Below, piece after piece: positions 1 through 8,003 of a stretch of DNA of 11,631 bases; within the stretch, counting starts at the first letter, position 1, and every line of letters starts with the position of its first letter. Under the pieces are notes generated by a model, which ran no database searches, was not told where the DNA came from, and saw nothing but the letters and a program-made list of their open reading frames with translations. Source of the DNA: Brachionus plicatilis (taxonomy: Eukaryota > Rotifera > Eurotatoria > Ploima > Brachionidae); contig QEOQ01000316.1 in NCBI GenBank assembly GCA_010279815.1, forward strand, positions 123,306 through 134,936, read 5' to 3'. A program made the translations under genes and the position numbers.

Positions 1-1574
1 CTAATTGAGTCTTTTTTTTACAAAATAAGTAAAACATATTTGTTAAACACTGATAATCTAAACATAAATTGCTTTATAATTAAGTGTTTTATAATTAATT
101 AATTGAATTTAAATATTTTTAATTTTAAAAAACATTTGTAATATTTATGGGTCTGCTGGTAGACTTTTATTTCCCAGTCAGACTTGTCAAGTCCTATTCT
201 AGACTCGAGGGTTTCGGATCAAAACAATAAGGTTTTTTATATAACTTTATTGGGACACGAGGTCCAAATCCAAAACCAAATAAACAAAACAAAAATTAAA
301 TTATATAAAAAAACTAAACTTAAAAAAACTAATTATAACTTAAACTAAAAAAAACATATATCTAGTAAATTGTGCATGTGAATGCAAGCTTCCAGTTATG
401 AAAAACAAACTTCTTTTTTGAGACGTCTACACATTATTTAAAATTTGACCAAAATAGCTCTGCTGAGATCTTTTAAAAAAAAATAACTCAATTGCTTAAA
501 TCTTCTTCTTAATCTAACAGATCTTTTATTGTGAAAACTTTTCGAATTCAAAGTTCAGTCATTTAGAAAATTTGCGACAAGAGTTATAGAAAAATTTTAA
601 AAATAAGATAATTATGTTTTAGCAAAAAACTCCTAAGTTTTTTAATGCAACTTTAAGTTTTTTTTTACTTAATTAGTAAATAAAATTAAAATAAATTTAT
701 GATTTTCTGTTCTGATATTTTTCTGAAACAAATAATAAAAACTGTTTATTTGAATAAGTGATGTTTTTTTACCGGATTTGAACAAATATTATATATGTTA
801 TAATTATATATAAAATGTGATTACTTTTTTTTAAATCGACAATTCTCTATATAATAAGTAACTATTTTTTTTGTCATATTAAAAAGTGATTGTCTATAGA
901 AAAAAAAAAGTGAAACGGTAAATACATTCCTATTTATTTAACTCAATTTTCTATATTATTATTGTTATTAAAATAATCTTATAATTAAATCGATTTTATT
1001 AAAATAATAAACTTTTAAAACTAAGTCAAATTTATTAGAAATTTGAATCAATTCTTTGTTAATTAGGTTGGTGTGCTAAAATTTGACAATTTAAGGGGAC
1101 TAAATTTTAGAACTTTTCCTAACATCAAATCTCGATTTTAAAAAAATTTTCTGATAATTTTTGATCTTAGAAGAGAAACTTAACACCTTTTCTCTGCTTA
1201 TAAGTAATTTCCTGTAACTTATTCTAAATATTTTATTTTAGCTGGACTGGCAACTGCTAACCACCCTTCTTTCATCAAAAAATTTAAAGAATGTTCTTAA
1301 AAATATTATTTTTTTTGTAAAAAAATTTGAAAAAATTTAATTAATTTTAAAAATAAAAATATTTTAAAATTCTTCGATTTTTTTTTAAACCGTTGTTATT
1401 ATTAGAGGCATTTGAACAGCTTATTCTTGCTTCCATGTAAAAATGAAACTAATGGTCAAAAATTTCTATCACTGTTAAAATTAAAATGAGAAAAAAATTT
1501 CATTAAATGATTTTATTGTAAAAATATTTATTTTGTTGAATAAAAATTTTTAAGCCAAAAATTAATCAAATTTT
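1..1574. other. No gene seen; AT-rich with a GC-richer hairpin patch at 145-265
   Basis: Stop-dense in all frames, with long A and T runs. The only part that stands out is 145-265, which holds three short inverted repeats: GTCTGCTGGTAGAC, GACTTGTCAAGTC (181-193) and GGGACACGAGGTCC. The 3' end of the chimeric gene lies at the right edge. Confidence 0.6.
1527..1532 (-). terminator. Candidate poly(A) signal of the chimeric gene
   Basis: AATAAA on the minus strand (TTTATT on plus), 43 bases beyond the TAG at 1575. A second AATAAA lies at 1512-1517. The position is right for a 3' end, but such hexamers are common in DNA this AT-rich. Confidence 0.4.
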
Positions 1575-4500
1575 CTACTTCTTACATACAACTGAGTTTC
1601 TATAAGTACAAGTTTTCAATCTTTGGTCATACAGAGTAGATGTTGGACATGAAAAATATTCAATGCGCTTATGCTGAGTGTACGAGTTAGAGCATCGATA
1701 ATATCGAGTACAACCTGAATTGTAATCAGGATAGAAGCCATCGCCATTCCAGCATTGAGCTCTGTTTGAAATTTTCTTATTGAACATCACAGGCTTCTGA
1801 ACTTTAATTCTAATATTCGAAAATAATTCATTTTTTACGCTGTTTATTAAATGATATCTTCCCTTAATTTTAAAAACATTTAATTTCTAGCTAAAATTTT
1901 TATTATTTAAAACCTTATTACAAAAGGCTCCACTGAAGTCATCTAAACTGAGATCCCAAAACATCACACCACCCAATTGATTGTATTTAACATACTTGGT
2001 CTTTTCGAGAATTAAAAATTAAACTTTTCAAAAAATTAGTTAATACTTTGTGAATTAGACTTTGCTGATCTTCGTATCCGATCCAATCGTTTCCTCTATA
2101 AAGAATGGGCACTCGTTTATCATTGTCCCAAATGCGGGTCCAGCCGTACAATCTACTCAATTCGCAGATTTCAAAATATCCAATCATGCCAGATGACTTT
2201 GAATACTAGATTTTTTTTTTATTAATTTGTTTTCAAATAAAAGAATAATAATTTTTTCTTTGTCCGTCATGAAATTTAACAAAAAATATTTCCTTCCATT
2301 CTATGAAAATCAAAATTTTATTTTTAAACGTTTGTTTTATTAAATATTTTTTTTGATTTAGACCAAAAAAACAAAAAATTATAACATCAATAAAATCAAT
2401 AATTTTGATTGATTTAAAAAAGAAAATCTTAGTTTTAATTTTTGGTAAAAGTTTAAACGATTGTCAAATAAGTCATCTGAAGTCATTTTTGCTCTAAAAG
2501 CTCTCAAATATTTTTTTTTAATTTTTTTTTATCTCTAATTTTAATTTTTCAAAAAAAAGGAAATATTTTTTTAAACACATAATATAAACGTTTACTATAT
2601 AAAAAGACGAACTTAGTTGATAAAATGTAGTAAATGTACCATATAAAACAAGTATTTACTAGATAATAAATTTGACATCTAGATAAAATTATTAACTAAT
2701 AGAATTAATAGATACATTCATAGAGAAAAAAATTAAAATGCTAGATAATTTTATTAAATAACTAGATATAATTGAAAAGTTACTCAATATTTTATTTGAT
2801 TAATTAATTTATTTATTAAACTCGATCAAAAGGTTATAAATCCTCTTCAAATTCGCTTAGCTTTACTTTACTTTACTAAATCAATAATCAATAAACAATA
2901 ATCGCTCAATAAAAGAAGAAAAATTTAAGTACTGATTTATTTTACATAGTTTTTTTATTTTCTTGTCTATCAAATAATTACTTTATCTAACAAAAAATAT
3001 TTTCATATAGTGTTTTGTCTTTTTTCTATTAGTTAATAAAATTATCTAGTTGATTTAATATTTATTATCTTTTAATAATATATCTACTAAATTTCATCTT
3101 TTTATCTAATAAAGTTAATCCTATGCCTTTTGTAAATATATGCTGAATTTCACAACACCAATAAAAGCTACCTTTCCCGATATTCCAGATTCGATTGATA
3201 TACTTTGAGCTTTAATAGATGCAAAATATTTTTTTCTAAATGTTCTTCCATAAAGAGCCATTCCGAGAACTAACTTTGATCTTGGTACACCATAATTAAG
3301 CATTCCCTTGACCAAACTGTTGACATCAAAATTCGGATCTCCAAATAGTGGCGAATGATGCCGAATATCCGACTCCCATGAACCATGAATATCCTATTTT
3401 GCTCAAAATTTAGTTCTCTCATTTTTAAACTTTATCTAAAGCTTACATATCCTATTAAGTTTATGTAATCAACATTGCTTTAAATAAAAAAAATAAAAAT
3501 TTTATTTAAAAAAAATTTTAAAAATATGTTGTCAACTTTATTATTAGAGCTGCTTTTTGCCTATTTTTCGGCAAGTTTTTTTCAGATGGAATAGTGATTG
3601 ACAGAATTAGATTATGCCGGAACAGAGCAGTCTTTAATTCGTATATAAAATCACCCATTATGTCTCTAAAGTTGTCAATATTATCCAAGTAATCAAGATG
3701 CTTATTGGCAAAACAGTCAACCAGCTGCTCGTAATTACATGACTTGACGCGATTGTCAAAAATGAGCTTTGCCGGACAGGACATAGAAACTACGTTTTCC
3801 CATCTAGTGCCAACATGCCAGCAAGAGTAGAACTCTCTACAACCGGTTTGATAATTTGGATACAAACCATTGTTTGGACAAATGAAAGAAACATTTGAGT
3901 TGGATTCAAATGAATAATTTGGCACGGCCGTAGTCTGATAGGTAACAGTGGACAATTGCCAAGTCTTGATTGTGGTGGTGGCAAGAGTTGTTGTTGAAAA
4001 GTAAAAGGGTTGATAAAATTGAGCAGAAGTTTGACTGTGTCCTATGCTGATGTCCGAGCAACCATAAAACTCCTCTTGGGAACCACAGCCCAGACAAGAT
4101 TTTCCTGTTATTGGATTAACACCCCAGCTATTTCCTGTACGATATTTCCACTACGAAACAAAATTTTAAAATAAGAGAAAAATGAGAGGAACAAATTTTT
4201 GTTTAACCTGAAAAACACATTGATGACAAATAAGTCCAGGCGGTAGGATAAGTTTATAAGTGTAAAAAGATCCCATTCCGGGTGTAGCAAGCATCTTTGA
4301 ATTTCCAAACTGGTCTTTCAATAAATTTTGGTTGAGACAATTTTGGTTCGCATCTTGACCATGTGCTAACAAGTGGTCTGCATTACAAATACGAAATTCA
4401 AACCATCCTAAGTGATTTGCAGTGAGCTTTAAAAATTTTAATAAATAAAAATAAAATAAATTTTTCTATTTTTCTACTTCAACTCTGACACTGATAATTG

Positions 4501-4853
4501 CTCCCTGGGAATAATTCCTGACCACAAAGCCTGTGTATCCTTTGCCACCAAATTCATAATTTCTGGGCCCCGAATAGCTATCGCCGCAAATTCCACATTT
4601 ACCACCTTTTTTTTAAAATAAATTTTAATGAACCTTTACACTTTTGCTTACCGTTTGTATTCCATTGAGTTTCTTTTCCTCCACAAAACATTTGATTGTC
4701 AGTAAAGTCAGCTTTGCATATTTTGGGAAATTCGCGCCAACACGAAGATCTTGCTGGTGGGTCGATCAATCGACCGTGGCTGCTAACACGCAACACTCTA
4801 ATAAATATCAAAAAAAAATAAAAAAGTGTCATCTCAAATTGACAACCTTTCAT
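1575..4853 (-). CDS. Chimeric secreted chitin-active protein: AA15 LPMO - CBM14 - C-terminal half of GH18 - CBM14 (9 exons)
   Basis: Exons in coding order are 4853-4652, 4605-4478, 4426-4208, 4150-3537, 3477-3447, 3393-3172, 2205-2047, 1994-1914 and 1796-1575. Every intron is GT-AG, and the exons total 1878 nt, exactly 626 codons including TAG. Residues 1-25 are a hydrophobic leader, 26 to about 220 an AA15 copper LPMO, about 221-273 a Thr-rich linker, 274-329 a CBM14, about 334-552 the second half of a GH18 barrel, and 567-623 a second CBM14. LPMOs of this family cleave crystalline chitin or cellulose oxidatively; CBM14 binds chitin. The GH18 part lacks strands 1-4 and the catalytic motif, so it cannot be an active chitinase. 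I chose the Met at 4853 because it gives a leader ending just before the His the copper site needs. A possible acceptor (TTTATTAG) inside the leader leaves another N-terminus possible. The splice model is mine, read from motif and phase; whether the whole frame is one transcript is inference. Confidence 0.75.
1584..1754 (-). other. CBM14 (peritrophin-A) chitin-binding domain 2, C-terminal
   Basis: Residues 567-623 carry six cysteines and the motif DGFYPDYNSGCTRYYRC, then a Cys-Pro and TLYDQRLKTC, a second CBM14. It is encoded by the last exon (1796-1575) and ends two Lys before TAG. GH18 followed by CBM14 is a usual chitinase layout, so this domain probably belonged to the original GH18 gene. 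It resembles the first CBM14 but is clearly diverged, so it is not a recent copy. The intron before it (1797-1913, 117 nt) uses donor AAG|GTTTTA and acceptor GTTCAG. Confidence 0.9.
1914..3703 (-). other. C-terminal half of a GH18 chitinase-like barrel within the chimeric frame
   Basis: From residue about 334 the protein reads like the second half of GH18. First comes the segment DNFRDIMGDFIYELKTAL (helix after the catalytic strand), then LILSITIPS (strand 5), NVDYINLIGYDIHGSWE (strand 6, where GH18 has a conserved Tyr-Asp), HHSPLFG, LVLGMALYGRTF (strand 7), GMIGYFEICE, and finally GGVMFWDLSLDDFSG (strand 8 with the conserved Trp and DDF). It spans exons 3537-3703 (end of exon 4), 3447-3477, 3172-3393, 2047-2205 and 1914-1994, all in consistent phase. 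A 31-nt microexon carries NVDYINLIGY; its upstream donor (GTTGAC) is weak but keeps phase. The first four strands and the DxxDxDxE motif are absent; their counterpart lies upstream at 4938-5434. No stops interrupt the exons, so decay is not visible here. Confidence 0.85.
2244..3159. mobile_element. Degenerate non-autonomous DNA transposon inside an intron of the chimeric gene
   Basis: The intron 2206-3171 is 966 nt while most others here are 46-59 nt. Its 5' end on the minus strand contains GGTGTTGTGAAATTCAGC (3142-3159), almost the same as the end of the element at 7034 (GGTTTTGTGAAATTCAG). The 8-mer AATAAAAG flanks it at 2236-2243 and 3160-3167. Removing the element and one copy would leave a 42-nt intron, close to normal size. 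Inside are imperfect inverted arms (about 2600-2760 against 2960-3125), including CTAGATAATTTTATTAA, which is exactly inverted at about 3033-3050. The left end does not show the expected GG terminus, so that boundary is weak; the 8-mer also recurs by chance at about 2905. No coding capacity. Confidence 0.5.
3713..3880 (-). other. CBM14 (peritrophin-A) chitin-binding domain 1, behind the LPMO
   Basis: Residues 274-329 of the chimeric protein hold six cysteines with spacing C-x12-C-x5-C-x14-C-x12-C-x7-C and the aromatic pattern GLYPNYQTGCREFYSC, typical of CBM14. The domain is joined to the LPMO by a linker rich in Thr, Ser and Tyr (TTTLATTTIKT) and is encoded in the same exon as the end of the LPMO. 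Five residues after the last Cys the sequence switches, without an intron, into recognisable GH18 sequence. Confidence 0.92.
4040..4853 (-). other. AA15 lytic polysaccharide monooxygenase domain (signal peptide plus catalytic domain, exons 1-4)
   Basis: Seen: after a leader with an FYFFLIFI core, the mature chain starts HGRLIDPPARSSCW, the AA15 N-terminus, whose His1 forms half of the copper brace. Next come FCGGKETQW, GGKCGICGD, GPRNYEFGGKGYTGF, SQGAIISVRV, then LTANHLGWFEFRIC with the second brace His at precursor residue 115 (mature 90), TGNSWG, and QEEFYGC with the likely axial Tyr at residue 212 (mature 187). These spacings match what I recall for the Thermobia AA15 enzyme (1/91/184). 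Many cysteines suggest disulfides, as expected for a secreted enzyme. No stop or missing active-site residue is visible, so this domain looks functional. Introns are 46, 51 and 57 nt. The chitin-binding domain that follows suggests chitin as substrate, but AA15 members also oxidise cellulose. Confidence 0.93.
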
Positions 4854-4937
4854 ATTTGTATTTTATGATGAATTTTAAATGAATAATAGTTTAATAAATA
4901 ATTTATTTAAATTAATAAAAGTTCATAAGAAAAAACT

Positions 4938-5434
4938 TTAATAGTGCTTTTTTTCGTCAAAATTCAAATCTAAAAAAAAGAGTATCAATGTCATTTTGAT
5001 TTTGTTTAAATAATATTTTTACCAATTCCATTAAAGCCATATTTTTTGATCAAATTCAAAGCTGAATTTATAAAATTGAGTCGTTTTGACCTGTCATAAA
5101 TGAATCGTTTCAGTTCCCCATTTAGATCAAAGCCTTTAAAATGGATTATTTACGAGCTTTTAAATTGATAAAATAAATATACTTCCTATTGACAACAAAA
5201 CATTTAATTTGGGGTTGGTACGCTTTAGGTTATTTATTCGAGAATAAAGTCCCATTCCATGCTCAAAAGTCTCTTCCAAATACTTTTCTGAAGGAACAAG
5301 TTTTTCGAATCTTATTTTGGCAAATGCATAATTCAAATGTGTGCATAAATTTGGGTCTATGTGTTCGGGCTCAAATTTTGCACCTATTCTATTCCGTGAC
5401 CATGACGTGTAGTAGCAGACCACTTTAAAATCAA
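4938..5434 (-). pseudogene. N-terminal half of the GH18 chitinase-like gene, cut off at the catalytic strand
   Basis: Three exons (5434-5183, 5133-5023, 4969-4938) joined by introns of 49 and 53 nt encode about 130 residues in one frame. They read KVVCYYTSWSRNRIGAKFEP (strand 1), CTHLNYAFAKI (strand 2), NPKLNVLLSIGS (strand 3), then a helix and KKYGFNGIDLNFDEKK (strand 4), and stop at TAA 4938-4940. GH18 enzymes normally have DGLDLDWEYP at strand 4. Here the pattern DxxDxDxE is degenerate (NGIDLNFD), so the parent was probably a non-catalytic chitinase-like protein. The first exon begins mid-codon after a strong acceptor (TTTTTGTTTAG). I found no upstream ATG with a signal peptide in the next ~700 nt, so the true 5' end is missing or far away. 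The second half of this domain resumes at 3703, beyond the LPMO block. Confidence 0.8.
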
Positions 5435-7025
5435 CTAAACAAAAAATTTCCCTTGATTTAAAAAATCAAACCTTTTTTGTTATTAATCTTGTGTTGATTT
5501 AAAACTGATCGTTTTATTACGCTGCCTAAGACAATTTCAAAAAACGAAATTTAAAAATATACTTTAAAATTTTTACCAGTACTCTTAGAGATTAAAAAAT
5601 AAAAAATAAAATTGATTTTTACAAAATATGAGGCTTTATTCAATGATTTAATACCATCCAAAGATTTGTCACAATTTTTATTTTTTATTCTTATGACTTA
5701 AAAATTAAAATTTTATATTTCTTCTGATGATATTTCCGCTTTAGCTCTGATAAAAAAAAATGAAAAAAATTGAAAAATTAATTAAGAAAGTCTAAAAAAA
5801 ATTCTTAAATTATTTTGGAGAAAATGCAAAAATTCTGCTATAGGAAATATTTTATCAAAGATAAAAAAATGCAGAAAGTAAAATAAAATAAAACAGTAAA
5901 AAATTTCAAGTAAATCTTAAAGATTTTAAATAAAAAACTTTTAAAAGATATCTTTATTGAAGTAATTCCTTTATCTAATTTTAAAATAAAATAAACTATA
6001 ATTAGATTCAGTCTTATTCTTCTATTAAAGCCAGCTTTTAAGTAAATTTTTAATTTGTATCATGGTCCAGATGGGACTAAAGCTGCATTGAATAAAATTT
6101 TAATGCCATTAAATTGGTAAAGCTATAATAGTACTAGTAAACATTTAAGGCTATTAATTATTAGATAACAATTAAGTTTTTACTTGAGTTTGAATCTAAT
6201 TGAAAATTGTTTGTACTTAGGCCATCTATTAAAATAAAATTTAATTTAATTTTAATGATTGCATCATTTTAAGATACCTAATTGAAATTGGATAAAAACA
6301 AAAATTAAACAAATATTTGATTTCATTTTGGCGCTCTACTGCTTAGGAATTCTGGAACACTTAAGTAATATTTTCGATTACACTTTTAAAGTTTTTTGAG
6401 TTTTCTTGATTTATTATTCACAAGCAATATATTTTTTACACATATTTTTTGAGCAAAGCAAAGCAAAAGTCATTGTGATAAATCTATGATCAAAAATATT
6501 TTTATTTTAGTGACTGCAAGCTTTTTGAATTTTTGAACGCTTAAATTTTTCTAAATTTTTTCAATTTTCATTGAGATTTTCGTTTTTATAGTTTATTTTC
6601 TCATCAATATTTATGTCTTCAAAATACTGAACTTTATCAAAAAGAACTTCAAAAAAATTTCCAATCCGCAATCAAAACAAATCCAGAACTTTTATTTATT
6701 CATTTTTAAAATAATTCAGCCATCATCCTCACAGCTTAAAACGGAAGTTAAAGCCTTTTTTCTGGTCTGCAAAAAAGAACTAGTCCATTTGAAAATATTT
6801 TCTTAAAAGGTCTAAAAATAGTACTGCATGAAACTTGCGGAGAAGTCTTACATCGAATACAACTATGGTAGCTATTATTATTACCATAATATTCTAAATT
6901 ATCAAAATATTGTTCTAATTCAAAAAAAAAATTCTAATTGTTCAAAAAATCCAACTCTGGCTAAAAAAAATGCTTAAAATCGACTTAAACATCTATCTGC
7001 AGATTTTTAGCTTTTTTTAAAATAA
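5435..7025. other. No gene seen upstream of the truncated GH18 half
   Basis: AT-rich and stop-dense. I searched the minus strand for an ATG plus hydrophobic leader with a phase-1 donor that could supply the missing first exon of the GH18 gene and found none. Short frames, such as one of about 50 codons from 6829 on plus, are low complexity (Tyr and Asn runs) and not supported. Confidence 0.55.
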
Positions 7026-7033
7026 AATTACAG

Positions 7034-7378
7034 GGTTTTGTGAAATTCAGTACAAAAGAACAGAGCAAAGTGTAAAAAAATTAAATAACTTTTTTTCTAA
7101 AAGTTTAAAATTAATTCTGTGAATGCAGAATGGTGCAACATTCAAAGTTGTATCAACTGTAAAAGTATGCTAATGATGTGCAAAATCTCTGCAAAATGCA
7201 CCACGCTCGATTTTATTAACTCTGCAAATTTAGCAGACCTTGATTCTTGATGCAACTTTGAATGTTGCACTAAGTTGCATTTACAGAATTAAGTTTAAAC
7301 ATTTAGAAAAAAAGTTATTCATTTTTTTTACATTATTTTCTGTTCTTTTTATTATTTTGTACTGAATTTCACAAAACC
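7034..7378. mobile_element. 345-bp MITE with long inverted arms and 8-bp target duplication (AATTACAG)
   Basis: The ends GGTTTTGTGAAATTCAGTAC and its inverse are flanked by AATTACAG at 7026-7033 and 7379-7386. The arms stay alignable for more than 100 bases inward (ACTTTTTTTCTAAA, TGCAACATTCAAAGTTG) with small gaps. There is no ORF, so any movement would depend on a transposase supplied elsewhere. Eight-base duplications are known for hAT, P and Merlin elements; the GG ends do not settle which. Interior motifs such as CAAAATCTCTGCAAAATGCA resemble the CTGCAAAAACTCTGCAA motif of the elements at 8004 and 11250. Confidence 0.8.
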
Positions 7379-7383
7379 AATTA

Positions 7384-7543
7384 CAGTGAAAATTAAAACT
7401 AACTTGTGCATTTCCTTTCCTCGAATCTTTCTTTTCTTCAACTCTTCCTCAACATTTCCTTTCCCCAATTTTCCTTTAGGAAGAGTTGAAGAAAAGAAAG
7501 ATTCGAGGAAAGGAAATGTACAAGTTAGTTTTAAATTGTACTG
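7384..7543. mobile_element. 160-bp hairpin MITE between TA dinucleotides (Tc1/mariner-like ends)
   Basis: Arms of about 55 bases (AAAACTAACTTGT..., pyrimidine-rich CTTTCTTTTCTTC...) pair with one mismatch around a loop of about 30 bases rich in CCTTTCC. The outer ends read TACAGTG on the left and ACTGTA on the right. TA target plus CAGT is the usual form for Tc1/mariner-derived MITEs. The near-perfect arms suggest a young copy. The 3' target duplication of the neighbouring element (7379-7386) overlaps its first three bases, so the neighbour probably inserted at the edge of this one. Confidence 0.75.
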
Positions 7544-7545
7544 TA

Positions 7546-8001
7546 TGTTTAATTTATAATTTTAATACGATCTAAAAAAATTAATAAGAATAATATCAGT
7601 TATGCAAATTTATGAAAAAAATTTTTTATTTGTAATTTTTTGTTAAAAGATAATAAATCGCCATTTTTTTTAAATCAAATACCCTTCTTTAAGCATTGAA
7701 GACGGAATTTTCTCAAAGCTGAGTATTTTTCTTGAAACAAAGTGTTCACTCATTTAGAGCTCTGCATTTAAAACAGGACCATTTAGAAAAAATTCAAATT
7801 AATTATCACTTTAAAATTCTACCTAACAAACAGCATTATCTTTTAATCAAATTGTCCTAAATTTCAAAATTTTTAATTAAAAAAAAAATATATACAGTAA
7901 TTACATGATAAATGGTTCTGAGTTAAAACTTAATTTCACTTTTCAAAAAAAATTTTAAAAATTCAAAATGCTATTATCAATATTTGCCAATTTCAAAAAA
8001 A
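7546..8001. other. No gene seen between two transposons
   Basis: AT-rich spacer between the 160-bp hairpin element and the 1125-bp foldback element. No open frame, RNA gene or repeat of note. Confidence 0.6.
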
Positions 8002-8003
8002 TA

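Larger units (their letters stand above)
3704..4949 (-). other. Inserted ~1.25 kb block carrying the LPMO-CBM14 gene, flanked by AAGCA
   Basis: On the minus strand the GH18 exon reads GACGAAAAAAAGCA at its break, and GH18 sequence resumes with AAGCATCTTGATTACTTGG. The repeat AAGCA occurs at 4945-4949 and 3699-3703, both times as codon AAG plus CA, so deleting 1246 bp would restore one GH18 frame. The block contains about 90 bp upstream of the LPMO ATG, four exons and three introns, so it arrived as DNA and not as a processed cDNA. I see no transposon ends in it. The 5-base repeat could be a target-site duplication or chance microhomology. Boundaries could shift by up to 5 bases. Confidence 0.65.

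Noticed and set aside
1..300. LTR retrotransposon end with primer-binding site
   Set aside because: TGGGACACGAGG looks like a PBS, but no second LTR, no polyprotein and no proper CA end before it are visible.
3790..4372. Several minus-strand frames overlapping LPMO exons 3-4
   Set aside because: They are alternate frames of the same exons. Only the frame giving WKYRTGNSWG and the six-Cys CBM14 fits the families and splice phases.
4644..4868. Plus-strand open frame across LPMO exon 1
   Set aside because: It is antisense to a strongly supported LPMO exon and has no family motif.
4910..4969. A donor site that would splice the GH18 strand-4 exon past the LPMO
   Set aside because: No GT occurs between the acceptor at 4970 and the TAA at 4938-4940, so this exon ends at the stop.
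3400..5022. A separate, intact GH18 catalytic exon (DxDWEYP)
   Set aside because: I looked for TGG-GAR codons in the right context on the minus strand. The only hits fall in LPMO, CBM14 or the later GSWES motif. The strand-4 exon is the degenerate one at 4969.
5189..5428. Plus-strand open frame across the GH18 first exon
   Set aside because: Antisense shadow of clear GH18 sequence (CYYTSW, LLSIG).
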